A stretch of 64,000 bases of DNA from a virus. The position numbers and the translations under genes are program-made. The notes beneath the pieces were generated by a model. That model was not told the DNA's origin, searched no databases, and was given only the letters and a program-made list of their open reading frames with translations. Of this stretch, positions 35,701 to 43,837 are shown piece by piece (the first letter of the stretch is position 1; each line of letters starts with the position of its first letter). Where the stretch lies: the IMG/VR virus record IMGVR_UViG_3300028608_000012, positions 1 to 64,000 of that record; one strand, given 5' to 3'.

Positions 35701-37807
35701 CATCCGTGGTGATTACGCCCGATTCCTTCAAGGCATCATAACTGCCGGTGCCTTTCAGGATGTCCAGCTGGTTGGTGATGTCTGGAACAACGTTACCCAG
35801 ACTCTTAACCGCATCAGCAATCCCGACAACGTTCTTACGGGCCTTTTCAGTTGGCAGGTAAGCTGCCTTCTTAATACGGTCCACGTCACTGCCAGTTTCA
35901 AAATCAGCAATGTGTTTGTCGGTAATGTCGAAGGCAGCCTTCATGGCACGAGCGATTTCACGAGCGATCTTCGGAGAGACGCCAGCATGCTCATCCAGCT
36001 TCAGGTAGTTCCATGGCGTGAACGCCTCTTCCTTATCTGCACCTTGAATCAACTGCATCGACAGGGTGCGCTTGGCCTCAGGGCTGAGTGTACCCATACC
36101 CAGTTGGTCAATCGTGTCGGTCACGTTGTTAGACGCAGTTGCAGCCGACTGGAAGTTGTTACGGTTGAAGACCTGGTTAACAGCACTGTTAACCTTTTGT
36201 TCGTGGGTGATGAACTTAGCCTTCACGTAGTCATACGACGCTGGCTTCAGCTTGTCATCGCCGGTACGGGTCTTTTCCAACGACAGGTGGATCTGGCTCA
36301 ACCACTGAGGAATGATTTCGTTCAGGGTGCGATCACTACGACGGCTCCACTGAGTTTGCTCGTAGCTGTCTGCCAGCGTACGGTTGGTCAGGGAGTAACG
36401 GTTGCCGGAACTGGACCACGAGTTCTCGTAGAGCATCCCCAGGCCTTTGTTAGCGCCCTTCTTCAGTCCGTTCATGACGTTCCATTCCAGTTTCGAAATG
36501 GGTTTGTCAGTTGGACCTAGGGACGCCAGGTACTCGTCGTAGTCTTCGTGACCAGTCGTGTCGAAGCCGCCACTGTAGTGACGCTGCATGGCGTTAACCA
36601 GGCCCTCGGCGTTACCCGTGGTGTAGGTCGCTACGTTACCCAGATCCTCCATTCGCTTGTAAGCGTCTTCCGCCCACTTCGCTTGTTTCGGATAGTTCTT
36701 CTTGAACTTGGCTACGTACTCACGTGCCTTACCAGACTTCAGGAGGCGAGGCAGGTTGCTGATAAACAAACCAGCGGCAGCATTACCTGCGATGTCACCG
36801 AGATTGAGGCTCATCCCCTCAGTCATCTCGGAAGCCATGCGCAGAGAGCCTACAACGTCGCCTACGCCCTGGATGCCATCACGCCGTGCATCCTTACCGA
36901 ACTTGTCGTTGATGAACTCAGAGATGCCACCGAACTTGCTCTTGACCGTGCTGAAGAACTGCGAACGGATTTCCTTGCGGATAGCCTGGCTGTGAGAGGT
37001 CTTCTCATAGTCCGACATCTCCGAGAATTTACGGATGCTCTTCAGTTCGTTGATAACCCGGTGTTGAGCAGCTTCCTGGAACTTATAGTACTTGGCGTTG
37101 GTCAGGTACATCCGCGTCATGACGTTCAGTTGCATGGCATCGCTACGAGCTTTCACTCGACGCTGATGATCCAGCAACTGTTCCATGAGTTGGTTGTTAC
37201 GCACCAGAGACCGGTTGAGGGTGTTGATACCACCAATGGTCCGCCCGCCGACTTCAGACATCATGTCCATGGTACGGTCAGCGATGGTTTCCATCGTCGA
37301 ACGTTCTAGCAGGGAATTAGCTTCACCTGCCTCCATGACCATTTTGATTTCGTCGTCGTTGACGCCTTCCATCCGAGGAGCGCTGTCACTGTCCCCTTCA
37401 TAGTCGACCTTTTCCCAGTCAGAAAAGTCGTGATCACTGAATTTCATCAGTTGATCGGAGATTTTATTAGGACCCCCTTTACCCAGTTTGCCCGCAGCTC
37501 TTTTTGCGAGATACTGGAGATCCTGTACCGTCTGGTAACTATCCCCCTTAACTTCCTCCATTACCTCTTTACGGCGGCGGTTAAGTTCAGCGACGTTACT
37601 GAAAGCGCCGAGCCAGGTATTGGGCAAAGCCATTTTGAGGGTGTTGACCCTGGCGTCTGTGTCACCAATCGTCTTTCCGACGACCCCCGATAGGAAGCCC
37701 GTAGCAAAGCTTCTGATAAAGCCCGCTTTGGGTTTATCAAAATCGTCGTCAAAGTCTAGATCGCCACCGAAGGGATCATCGTCCCACGAATCGAAATCAT
37801 CGGCCAT
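29774..37807 (-). CDS. Giant tail-associated lysin (GH19-like plus M15-like)
   Basis: A 2,677-residue virion protein. Residues about 2085-2265 form a GH19 chitinase/lysozyme-like domain, with YETGG as the likely catalytic Glu and YRGRGLVQLTGRSMYA as the hallmark. About 2290-2360 is a Gly-rich linker. Residues about 2380-2500 resemble M15/VanY-type peptidases, with SKHAQGLALDF and HVHVGF giving the His-Asp-His zinc set. A Pro/Gly-rich tail follows. Hydrophobic stretches near 888-922 and 1496-1544 could contact membrane. A domain is duplicated at about 1595-1645 and 1847-1893 (FSWFNGRFKPVFMTY against CKWFKDRFMPVLINY). The place next to the beta' gene matches phiKZ gp181. Function: local cell-wall opening at infection. 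SD TAGGAG. Confidence 0.85.
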   Translation of the reverse strand: MADDFDSWDDDPFGGDLDFDDDFDKPKAGFIRSFATGFLSGVVGKTIGDTDARVNTLKMALPNTWLGAFSNVAELNRRRKEVMEEVKGDSYQTVQDLQYLAKRAAGKLGKGGPNKISDQLMKFSDHDFSDWEKVDYEGDSDSAPRMEGVNDDEIKMVMEAGEANSLLERSTMETIADRTMDMMSEVGGRTIGGINTLNRSLVRNNQLMEQLLDHQRRVKARSDAMQLNVMTRMYLTNAKYYKFQEAAQHRVINELKSIRKFSEMSDYEKTSHSQAIRKEIRSQFFSTVKSKFGGISEFINDKFGKDARRDGIQGVGDVVGSLRMASEMTEGMSLNLGDIAGNAAAGLFISNLPRLLKSGKAREYVAKFKKNYPKQAKWAEDAYKRMEDLGNVATYTTGNAEGLVNAMQRHYSGGFDTTGHEDYDEYLASLGPTDKPISKLEWNVMNGLKKGANKGLGMLYENSWSSSGNRYSLTNRTLADSYEQTQWSRRSDRTLNEIIPQWLSQIHLSLEKTRTGDDKLKPASYDYVKAKFITHEQKVNSAVNQVFNRNNFQSAATASNNVTDTIDQLGMGTLSPEAKRTLSMQLIQGADKEEAFTPWNYLKLDEHAGVSPKIAREIARAMKAAFDITDKHIADFETGSDVDRIKKAAYLPTEKARKNVVGIADAVKSLGNVVPDITNQLDILKGTGSYDALKESGVITTDEFGRDDVNMEMMWDVMGKFIADPNRRTREQIPDRAPLPTRSGGFGGFPYTVPTFGNRTPVIPDEAAPEGIKVQGMDKLTESLASMGDLKNAFANMGPSNPMSQLLDLTPVTAGMDSLNEQVKRLVEMGGERNDLLTRILNSQPTGGVPKTSEEVRDENAGKRSIIDRLKATNLKDMFNKGVGKLLDNQPLVLGGLLGGLATYALHDPKAAALLGGGAAVALAYSKYHAMAKARDPLDSEDLYEEGSDTPILEAHKLANQDYYDATKGFLITSWKQISGSVRDGVTKTIIGARRLSAKLFTKENKEVLLSGLSKIRSLAIKAFKWVDPFGRAVGLKNKIVNRFHQMDVYKEGDSSPVLVGKRFAAGAYWKRGEDGTAVQLTGWHEIEGPVYDKDGEVIITQEEYDRGLKTSMGVSINKLGDASKKLGVFGLDLFNKARAKAMPGLIKAKDATVKALKADYSPIVNSVDRIYHLLLKHWGYAELELPPVTSVVPPSGDMVEVPESGVKPPKLKIKLKQSAYKKYEENKVVHDRLEIPQASQQPLVSPEEVERRETEDTRPKDKFLGSVEEGIKARVREQLGEQPEENNRLNSRADKLEKAEKKKDSDAKDALISMSKGMGFFGKKGEKEKKERTGIFGLLKDGLGAIAGGIAGLSSFFMGSWWNSFKTLGSFASIGIKTLPFIATGIGAIAKGLFTLIRTRSVTSAGADAFDQLRGKKRTKEERAAREAGRKTPGGRVGKGAWKLGAGMAVGLGVDALVSSGMIDEGGALESLGDTVATATNVVGAYQVATGVAAAAGVDIGVGALAAGAGTALSAGWGMAAPLLFNPVTLGVLAVGAIGYGIYRYVKRGSGKQYELRMTQYGVSDPDSDLAKKIVQIEEKLKDFVVIGNGRASLSKDAPLQEVLNAFITDPKDKQQAGSVFSWFNGRFKPVFMTYMACLDVVKMKSLKEYDDAVSQDVYKVAKQVHQTLGSVMPFPYSISAKIDPETPILGEKATVVRCNNLLEELKKYIDRKTDGVAENAPVAMPVGVDALKKEQSALQAQVDAPRGFFDSNEKLQTVIKAQTRLNEVNSQLAQLNSNYKVGVVASQVFIKDLLPDDRPVDMLTGIRLACYGNDLDMTWRVDAVLRLERYCESLMTIGEGGAKFNGQVGDVFGLFKEAFRLDAGDADNWCKWFKDRFMPVLINYFNLVQNYRRGNPGVVWRTLSVTARYEIARGLVETKVEINKSTLVPIWVVRAAPFKDSVSPGKPDRVDRMLAVLGEASTTAKLKDPEKEAGKTNTQAWATTISPHKTGGDFTTKRANVDDVSKAKTSRDVALGGQFGTSTGRGSGTGNTFGLGGTYQTPGNSYGYAPLTGDSDTSHLDLSGVQQADGKDNGVKVPKSLAEQLIIREMLKQGFTDPRAIAEMLALTNYETGGYSRTVENMNYSTPENLVKTFREVTSLPQARALIAAGPVAIANTVYGGGKGQSIGNVAPGDGWKYRGRGLVQLTGRSMYARIGQQLGIDLVNNPELASNDPNVMAAIAVNFYKNSKLLQSITQDGNFGRAATGLNGGNELPGMPKRFQLYTDYLKQLQSGQLKADDAAAQGTNAAPSQGAGGMYGAPAGPTIGGGTTPPIGVAPGGGSRNAAGAASGGGGGSYGTPPSLMAPGGGGGDYSGNYGNEAPSEPGSLVGGGAGINSSGLRLKSGEAIAGGNAHPGIIRLAQLIQSKCPNFRYFSALNDAFHKNKKPNSKHAQGLALDFTLTNGAAGARVGMAVVMGILRSANMAPSEFLLIDEYAKASAGATGGHVHVGFKTKEAADKFAQASGAEQPAGQDTTAGGTVTEKDQQYDPGQMPSAPPDTTTVPTPAMKSNAPAEGGGAQVAPGAGGGAIPGPYTSLPLPGQPGGPTANPQGPVAGPSAVPQPSAQLAPEPYKPVPRVQVPEAEKPADPGGLMAKLTTTTEEGVSKQSDTNQLLAGIHALLEKMAKNSEPAPNSVNI

Positions 37808-37834
37808 CTTTAACTCCTAAGGGATAATTTTTAA

Positions 37835-39451
37835 ATGAAACCCACAAACCTAACGTTACTGGACTTTAACAAAATCGCACCGCCTGTGTTCAAGCCGGTA
37901 ACGTCCACTGACGCGTTTGAAGGCATGACCCAAAACCTCAATGATGAGGGCCTGTATTCGCTGGAAATCTTTGGCAAGCTGGGTAGCAAGGAGCGCGACG
38001 AAACCGAAGCGTACATTGACACCAAATTAGAAATTTTCAACCCAACTTACTTTAAAGCGATGATTCAAACAAAGTCGCTTTACCTCGGAATTCTCAAAGG
38101 CACGGAATACGCCACCTGGGACCCACAGGCCAAAGATTTCATAAAATCCAACCTCCTCGAAGGTGAGACAGGTTTCAGTTTCTTTGTAAGCCATTTCAAG
38201 GAACTGATCCCCACAATGACCGAGAGTTACAAGCGCAAACAAAAGGTTGAAATGGTTAAACGTTTCAAACCGATTGCCTTGGCAGCTAAGGTCTTGGTTC
38301 CTCCTGCGGGTCTGCGAGACATCGAGTTCCAACCGGATGGCACTGTAGTAGAGCCAGAGATTACCGACTTCTACCGCAAGCTGCTGTTCCGTACTCGAGT
38401 GGTTTCGCTGGGTAGCAAGGAGGATGGCGAGAACCCACTGTACGATACCGTGCGTTGGGGTCTGCAAAGTTCTTACAACGACATCGACCAGTACATCTTT
38501 GATCTCATGGATGGCAAGTCGGGTCTGTTCCAGCGTCGCGTATCGACTCGTGGTGTAGTGTCGGGTACACGTAACGTTATTACCGCACGTAAGGTCTCCA
38601 GAGAGCATTTGCACAGAGGGAACGGGGTAAGCCCCAACTCGGTGGATATGGGTCTCTATCAGGCGCTGCTGAACTTCCAGTACGTCTGCATTCACGCATT
38701 GCTCACCAAGTACCTGGGCACTATCTTCAGTCCAGGATCCCAAAACGTCAAATTGGTCAATACCAAGTCACTGGAGTATGAATATGTTGAGGTCTCAGCA
38801 GCCGTTGTCGAGAAGTGGTCAACGGCCACAGGCATCTCCAAACTCTTCAACGGTTTTGGAAACGCGCGTCTTCGCTCAAAACCCATCGTCCTTTCGGGCC
38901 ACTATCTGGCGCTGGTGTACGACGACGGTAGCGATGTTTGTGTCCTGAGTGATATCAACGATTTGCCAGCCGGTAAAGACCGTAAACTGGTGACTCCGAT
39001 TACCTACATGCAACTCTACTACCTCTCCTGCCACAAGGTTATTGGTGATCAGGTCTCCCAGCAGACTCGTTACCCGGTAATTGGTATCGGCTCGATCTTC
39101 CCTGCCAAGGTTAACCTCTTGAGCATTGAAGGTGCCAAGCCGCGTACCATTCGTGACACTGAGTGGGAAGTGGTTGAGCAGTGCATGCGTTATCCTCACA
39201 ACGTTGACCACCCTGACTACTTCGACGCAATGTCGGTAGACCCTAGCCGTGAAGCGGGTCTCGATTCCGACCACGACGGTGACATGCTCAACAGTAACAG
39301 CGTGTGTGCCGAAGACAGTAAGGCTCAGGTCAACGACCTGTTCGGTAAACGCGAGTACTACATCAGCGGCAGCGGTCGGTTCCTCTACGACCCTGTGAAC
39401 GAACCCATCTTGTTTATGCTTAAAGCCGCCACCAGCGGTATGGAGGAATAA
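37835..39451 (+). CDS. RNA polymerase beta'-like N-terminal fragment
   Basis: A 538-residue protein. GLDSDHDGDMLN at about residues 474-485 matches the universal NADFDGD active-site motif of beta' subunits, keeping all three Mg-binding Asp residues (D-x-D-x-D). The first 60 residues (EGMTQNLNDEGLYSLEIFGKLGSKERD) correspond to the beta' N-terminus, and LHRGNGVSPNSVDMG with the following helix lies where the lid/rudder region would be. The protein ends about 50 residues after the catalytic loop, so the beta' C-terminus must be supplied by another gene outside this window. Four bases separate it from the beta gene. By position it matches phiKZ gp180, a virion polymerase subunit, injected with the DNA. 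Confidence 0.87.
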   Translation: MKPTNLTLLDFNKIAPPVFKPVTSTDAFEGMTQNLNDEGLYSLEIFGKLGSKERDETEAYIDTKLEIFNPTYFKAMIQTKSLYLGILKGTEYATWDPQAKDFIKSNLLEGETGFSFFVSHFKELIPTMTESYKRKQKVEMVKRFKPIALAAKVLVPPAGLRDIEFQPDGTVVEPEITDFYRKLLFRTRVVSLGSKEDGENPLYDTVRWGLQSSYNDIDQYIFDLMDGKSGLFQRRVSTRGVVSGTRNVITARKVSREHLHRGNGVSPNSVDMGLYQALLNFQYVCIHALLTKYLGTIFSPGSQNVKLVNTKSLEYEYVEVSAAVVEKWSTATGISKLFNGFGNARLRSKPIVLSGHYLALVYDDGSDVCVLSDINDLPAGKDRKLVTPITYMQLYYLSCHKVIGDQVSQQTRYPVIGIGSIFPAKVNLLSIEGAKPRTIRDTEWEVVEQCMRYPHNVDHPDYFDAMSVDPSREAGLDSDHDGDMLNSNSVCAEDSKAQVNDLFGKREYYISGSGRFLYDPVNEPILFMLKAATSGMEE

Positions 39452-39455
39452 AGGT

Positions 39456-42400
39456 ATGAATCTCCCACCGGCGATTACATTCAGTGCTCTGGATGCTGTG
39501 ACCGGGGACGAAGCGCTGTACCCCCAGTTTTACCGCGCCTTTGTTCAGCGTAAGCGTCAAGAGTTGATCGCCCCTGTCTTTATCGGGATTGGCGAGATTA
39601 TCTTGCCACGTGCCTCGCTTGTTCACTTCTTCCCCAGCAACCCACAAGAGATCGGTCCTTCCGTCTCTGAAGCCTTTATCAGTAACTACCCTGATGAGGT
39701 GTTTGTTGAGTTCCCCGCTAAATACACTCCGGTGATTGGTAACGGTCGTGCTGTACAGATCGAACCCCGCAAGATCATCCAGGGTTATCGCGGCTCGCAT
39801 TACAAGTACAATTGGACCAAGGATATCAACACGGTCTACAACAAGGAGAAGGTACTGGTTGTTAAGAGCTACGGTCTTGCCGATATGCTCTGGCACCCAC
39901 GTGCTTCTCTGTTCATCAACTTCGAGCGTCATTACAACCACTTCAACTTGTTGATGGAAGGTGTTAACGAAGAGGCAGTTAAAGGCAAGCGCAAGCAGTT
40001 CTTCCGTATTGACCTGCCGCTGCACATGCCGTCCTTTACCGACTTGATGGTCGACTACGATCATTACATCGATAGCTTCCGGGATGGCTTGCCACTGCCA
40101 AGCAACAGGACTGTACGCACTACCAAGCAAGAGAACTCCTACTGGTTGATGGACTGGATGGCATTCTTGTTTGGCGACTACGAATACAGCCAGCTGAATA
40201 AGTTGTCTGCCAAGGCAATCGAAGACTTCCACCTGATCTTCGTATTCAACAGTCGTGCCCTTGTGATTCACCTGGGTACACTGAAAGGGTGGCTGGACGC
40301 TGAGATGGACCCGCGTGCAAAAGACAAGGGTAGCAGTAAGAAAAGTGAGCGTGAGAAACACGGTAAGCGCTTGAATGCGTCGAAGCGTGTCTACTTGGCC
40401 CTGATGAATCTTACCCGTGGTGGTGTCACGGAAGAGGAAGTAGTAAAAGAGGGAGAAGGAAATGGAAGAGGAGAAGAAGGAGGGGAAGAAGCCTCGGCGG
40501 CTGACCGTCTGGATGCAAAAAAGAAGGGAACTCAGAAAGGGTCGGGCACGGCATCCAGTGGATCCGGAGAAGGAACGCTTCCTGGCAAAAATGACGGTGG
40601 GCGAACTCATGGTAATCCTGATCCTCTCCGTGATGCTTTCGGTGGTGGTAAAGGAACTGACCACGGAGATCCTGAAGGGGCCGGACAAGAGGGAGACGGA
40701 ACAAATTCTGAAAGCATTGAGGACTGGACATCCCACGTAGATGACAGTTTGCTCGAGCAGGAAAAGGTTGTTGCCGAAACCTCTACCAAGAAGGACCCGT
40801 TCCCCAAGTTTGAAAGTGGCGTTAGCGCTGCTCTGGAAGAGCGAGCACGTGAAGGCCAGCTGACAGTTGCTGAACAGCAGTTCTTCATGCGTAAGGCAAC
40901 CCAGGTTTATCACATCGAAATGGAAAACGGTCAGAGTTTGGCTGAATACATGGAGATCAAGCCTGACGAGCTGAAGACACTTACAGCCGACGCCAAGATC
41001 GAGGGTACCTTTCCTACGATCCTGGACGAGTCGATGCTCCAGAGCCGCGCCAAGGTCTTGAAGCAGGGTTATGTCGACAAGTTCCTGCACAAAGACATGG
41101 CCGCCATGGCTGTGGCTGTTCAGAATGCCGGGTTTGCCCTCAACGACTATCGTCACGAGGTGCTTAATGGTGTTGAGGGTTCCTACGACGTTATTACCAT
41201 TCAGGTTCATCCTGTTGACGGCGAGCAGTCCACTCATGCGATTCGTTTCCCACGGGTTAGCAACGACGATGCTTCCTTTACCGTTGATGGTGTGAAGTCT
41301 CACCTGCAACTGCAACGCATGGAGCTACCGATTCGCAAGATCGATTCGGGCACTGTGCTGTTGACCAGTCACTACGACCGCCAGTTGATGGTGACTCGTA
41401 GCAAGAAGGTGGTCGACGACCTGGGCGTGTGGCTGAAGAAACAGATCCTGCTGAAAGCCATGAGTGACAAGAGCATCACGTTGAGTCGTGGTAATGGCCG
41501 TAACCGTGACTACACTGGTCCACGGATCTACACCATTCTTGCCAGTCGCTTCCAGTGGATCAATGTGGGCGGCTACATGTTGGACTTCCGCATCGAGAAG
41601 CTGTTGGAAGACCATCCTGAGTTCAAGAAGTTTACCAAGCCAGAAATGTTCTTGGTGGGTGTCAAGGACAAGAAGCCAATCACCATCGACAGCTACGGCA
41701 ACCTCTACCTGGACGGTGTTGAGTTTAACACCTTTGAAGGGCTGATGGGGATCAACACCGCTAAAGCGCCTAACGAACATGCCGTGGTTAACATCAGTGG
41801 CTATCTGTTCCCGTTGGGTGTTGTGCTGTGTTACTACTTCGGGATTGATGAACTGCTGAAGGTCATCAAGGCTACCACCCGGGCAGTCCCTATGGGTACC
41901 CGCCCTAAGCTGACAGAAGACGAGTACGCCATTCAGTTCAACGACGAGTATCTGATCTTCAACCGTCGTGAGAAGCTGACCACCCTGATTTTTGGTGGCA
42001 TGCCTAAGTTGAACAACATCAGTAACTTCAGCCGAAGTGACCTGAACAACAAAGGTATCTGGGGTCCTCTGATGGGTGATCCGAAGGTTCGTCCTGCTCA
42101 GTTCATTGAGATGAACCTGCTGTACAAAATGTTCATCGACCCAATCACCAAGAAGCAACTGCACCAGCTGGGTTACAGTGAGTCGTTCCATCACTTGCTC
42201 ATCGATGCAGCTAAGCTGTTGGAAACCGACTACACCCCTCATGAGGTGGAATTGGAAGAACAGCGGTTCGTGGGTTACGAGCGTTTTGCGGGTCACTTCT
42301 ACAAGGTCCTGGTGGGCGCACAACGTCAGTACTTCAACAAGGGCAAGGGTCGTAAGCAGAAGCTTGAGATCAACCCTGAAGCTGTGATCATGAACATCCT

Positions 42401-43835
42401 CAAGGACACCTCGGTTAACCGAGTCGAGGAAGTAAACCCGATCCACCAGTTGAAGGATCAAGAGGAACTGACCTTCGGTGGTACCGGTGGGCGTAGTGAG
42501 ATCACAGTAGTTAAGCGGGCTCGTGTACAGCTGCCAAGCTACCGTGGCAAGATCTCTGAGGCGAACAAGGACAGCGGTAAGGTAGGCTTCGTAACCTACA
42601 CTACCTCTGACCCACAGGTCCTCGACTACCGTGGCAATATCGACACCAAGAGCAAACCATCCGCTACCTCGCTGTATTCGGTGACGGGTAACTTGGCGTT
42701 TGGTATGAACAAGGATGACACCAAGCGAGGCATGTTTACCTCGACTCAGGCGTCTCAAGCGGTCAGTGCTCAAAACTACACCATGCCGATCACCCGTACG
42801 GGTTATGACAACGTCATTGCTCACCGGACTTCCGAACTCTACAGCAAAGTCGCTAAAGAGGCCGGTAAGGTAACGGCTGTTGAAGAGGACTATCTGGAAA
42901 TCACCTATAACGACGGCAACACTGAAAAGTATCCGTTGGGCTTGGTTATTGGTGAGGCCAGTGGTGAGTACCATCGTCACACCCGTGTTACCGATATGAA
43001 AGTCGGCGACAAGTTTGTTAAGGGTGACATCTTGGGTTGGGACCAGCAGTGGTTTGCACGGGATCCTTTCTGCCCAGGACAAGTAGTCTGGAAGAACGGT
43101 CGTCAAGTTCGTATTGCACTAGTAGAAGACCAGGATACCTACGAGGACTCCATTGCTGTCTCGAAAGAGATCATGGGCGAATCGATTACCCCATTCCTCA
43201 CGAAGAACTCTTTCGCGGTGGATGTGGATAAGGTTGTCACCTTTAAGGTTAAAAAGGGTGACCAAATCGACTACGATGCGATTTTATGCGAAATTGAAGA
43301 GGACCACCTAGCGGGGGCCGGAGCGGGGGCTAGCCAGGTTGACGAGATCAACCGTTTGGGCATTAAGCAGATCCGTTCTAAGTACCACGGCGAGGTGGTC
43401 AAGATCGAGGTGATGTACAACTCACCTGTGGAAAAGATGACTGACAGTGTGCGTAAACTTATCGCTAGTTCGGATAAAGAACGCAAACGCATGTCCGCGA
43501 TTGACGGCAGTTTTGAATCAGGTAGCGTGAGTAACAACCTCAACGTGAGTAAACCTGTTTTGTCGCCAGGCAAGGTATTGTTTACTGTATACGTCGAATC
43601 CATGGATGGGTCTACCACCTCGGACAAATACGTTATCGGTAACCAGATGAAAGGTACAGTCAACGGTGTAATGAAGAAGCCGTTGATGACTCAAGACGGT
43701 CGAGTAGTGGACGTCAAGTGTAGCTTTAAAGGCGGCTTCAACCGCATGGTACTGAGCTTACGGGATCGACTGGGCACAAGTGAACTGTCGGTTGGGGTTA
43801 CCAAACAGGCTATTGCCATTTACAGAGGTAAGTAA
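39456..43835 (+). CDS. RNA polymerase beta-like large fragment
   Basis: A 1,459-residue protein. Residues about 985-1060 (VNPIHQLKDQEELTFGGTGGRSE... LPSYRGKI) follow the RpoB order NPLSEITHKRRISALGPGG...HPTHYGR. About 1221, VEDQDTYEDSIAVSKEI, matches the GYNFEDAIVISE region. About 1389, DKYVIGNQMKGTVNGV, matches GDKLAGRHGNKGVI. It ends soon after, lacking the RpoB C-terminus, which is the separate gene at 22754. Residues about 325-430 are a Gly/Glu/Lys-rich low-complexity insert that carries a second, out-of-frame reading frame. The probable counterpart is phiKZ gp178, a virion RNA polymerase subunit. SD GGAGGAA lies in the end of the beta' gene. Confidence 0.87.
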   Translation: MNLPPAITFSALDAVTGDEALYPQFYRAFVQRKRQELIAPVFIGIGEIILPRASLVHFFPSNPQEIGPSVSEAFISNYPDEVFVEFPAKYTPVIGNGRAVQIEPRKIIQGYRGSHYKYNWTKDINTVYNKEKVLVVKSYGLADMLWHPRASLFINFERHYNHFNLLMEGVNEEAVKGKRKQFFRIDLPLHMPSFTDLMVDYDHYIDSFRDGLPLPSNRTVRTTKQENSYWLMDWMAFLFGDYEYSQLNKLSAKAIEDFHLIFVFNSRALVIHLGTLKGWLDAEMDPRAKDKGSSKKSEREKHGKRLNASKRVYLALMNLTRGGVTEEEVVKEGEGNGRGEEGGEEASAADRLDAKKKGTQKGSGTASSGSGEGTLPGKNDGGRTHGNPDPLRDAFGGGKGTDHGDPEGAGQEGDGTNSESIEDWTSHVDDSLLEQEKVVAETSTKKDPFPKFESGVSAALEERAREGQLTVAEQQFFMRKATQVYHIEMENGQSLAEYMEIKPDELKTLTADAKIEGTFPTILDESMLQSRAKVLKQGYVDKFLHKDMAAMAVAVQNAGFALNDYRHEVLNGVEGSYDVITIQVHPVDGEQSTHAIRFPRVSNDDASFTVDGVKSHLQLQRMELPIRKIDSGTVLLTSHYDRQLMVTRSKKVVDDLGVWLKKQILLKAMSDKSITLSRGNGRNRDYTGPRIYTILASRFQWINVGGYMLDFRIEKLLEDHPEFKKFTKPEMFLVGVKDKKPITIDSYGNLYLDGVEFNTFEGLMGINTAKAPNEHAVVNISGYLFPLGVVLCYYFGIDELLKVIKATTRAVPMGTRPKLTEDEYAIQFNDEYLIFNRREKLTTLIFGGMPKLNNISNFSRSDLNNKGIWGPLMGDPKVRPAQFIEMNLLYKMFIDPITKKQLHQLGYSESFHHLLIDAAKLLETDYTPHEVELEEQRFVGYERFAGHFYKVLVGAQRQYFNKGKGRKQKLEINPEAVIMNILKDTSVNRVEEVNPIHQLKDQEELTFGGTGGRSEITVVKRARVQLPSYRGKISEANKDSGKVGFVTYTTSDPQVLDYRGNIDTKSKPSATSLYSVTGNLAFGMNKDDTKRGMFTSTQASQAVSAQNYTMPITRTGYDNVIAHRTSELYSKVAKEAGKVTAVEEDYLEITYNDGNTEKYPLGLVIGEASGEYHRHTRVTDMKVGDKFVKGDILGWDQQWFARDPFCPGQVVWKNGRQVRIALVEDQDTYEDSIAVSKEIMGESITPFLTKNSFAVDVDKVVTFKVKKGDQIDYDAILCEIEEDHLAGAGAGASQVDEINRLGIKQIRSKYHGEVVKIEVMYNSPVEKMTDSVRKLIASSDKERKRMSAIDGSFESGSVSNNLNVSKPVLSPGKVLFTVYVESMDGSTTSDKYVIGNQMKGTVNGVMKKPLMTQDGRVVDVKCSFKGGFNRMVLSLRDRLGTSELSVGVTKQAIAIYRGK
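40462..40740 (+). CDS. Overprinted membrane protein inside the beta gene
   Basis: A 92-codon frame, +1 relative to the polymerase frame. GAGGGAG ends six bases before its ATG, a stronger SD than many accepted genes here. The product has a basic, charged N-terminus (MEEEKKEGKKPRRLTVWMQK), one clear membrane helix at about 46-63 (VGELMVILILSVMLSVVV) and a charged C-terminus. Codon choice (ATC, CTG, GTG, GAG, AAG) is like that of ordinary genes here. It coincides exactly with the low-complexity insert of the host frame, as expected if the nested frame is the one under protein-level selection. The N-in, one-helix form and nesting recall phage lysis proteins, but function is unproven. Confidence 0.6.
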   Translation: MEEEKKEGKKPRRLTVWMQKRRELRKGRARHPVDPEKERFLAKMTVGELMVILILSVMLSVVVKELTTEILKGPDKRETEQILKALRTGHPT

Positions 43836-43837
43836 AG

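Noticed and set aside
40426-40731. Minus-strand frame overlapping the nested membrane gene
   Set aside because: Pro/Leu/His-rich product that is the complement of a Gly/Glu-rich stretch, with no ribosome-binding site.
41325-43106. A 593-codon frame antisense to RNA polymerase beta
   Set aside because: The sense strand carries conserved beta motifs throughout this stretch; the antisense product has shadow-type composition.
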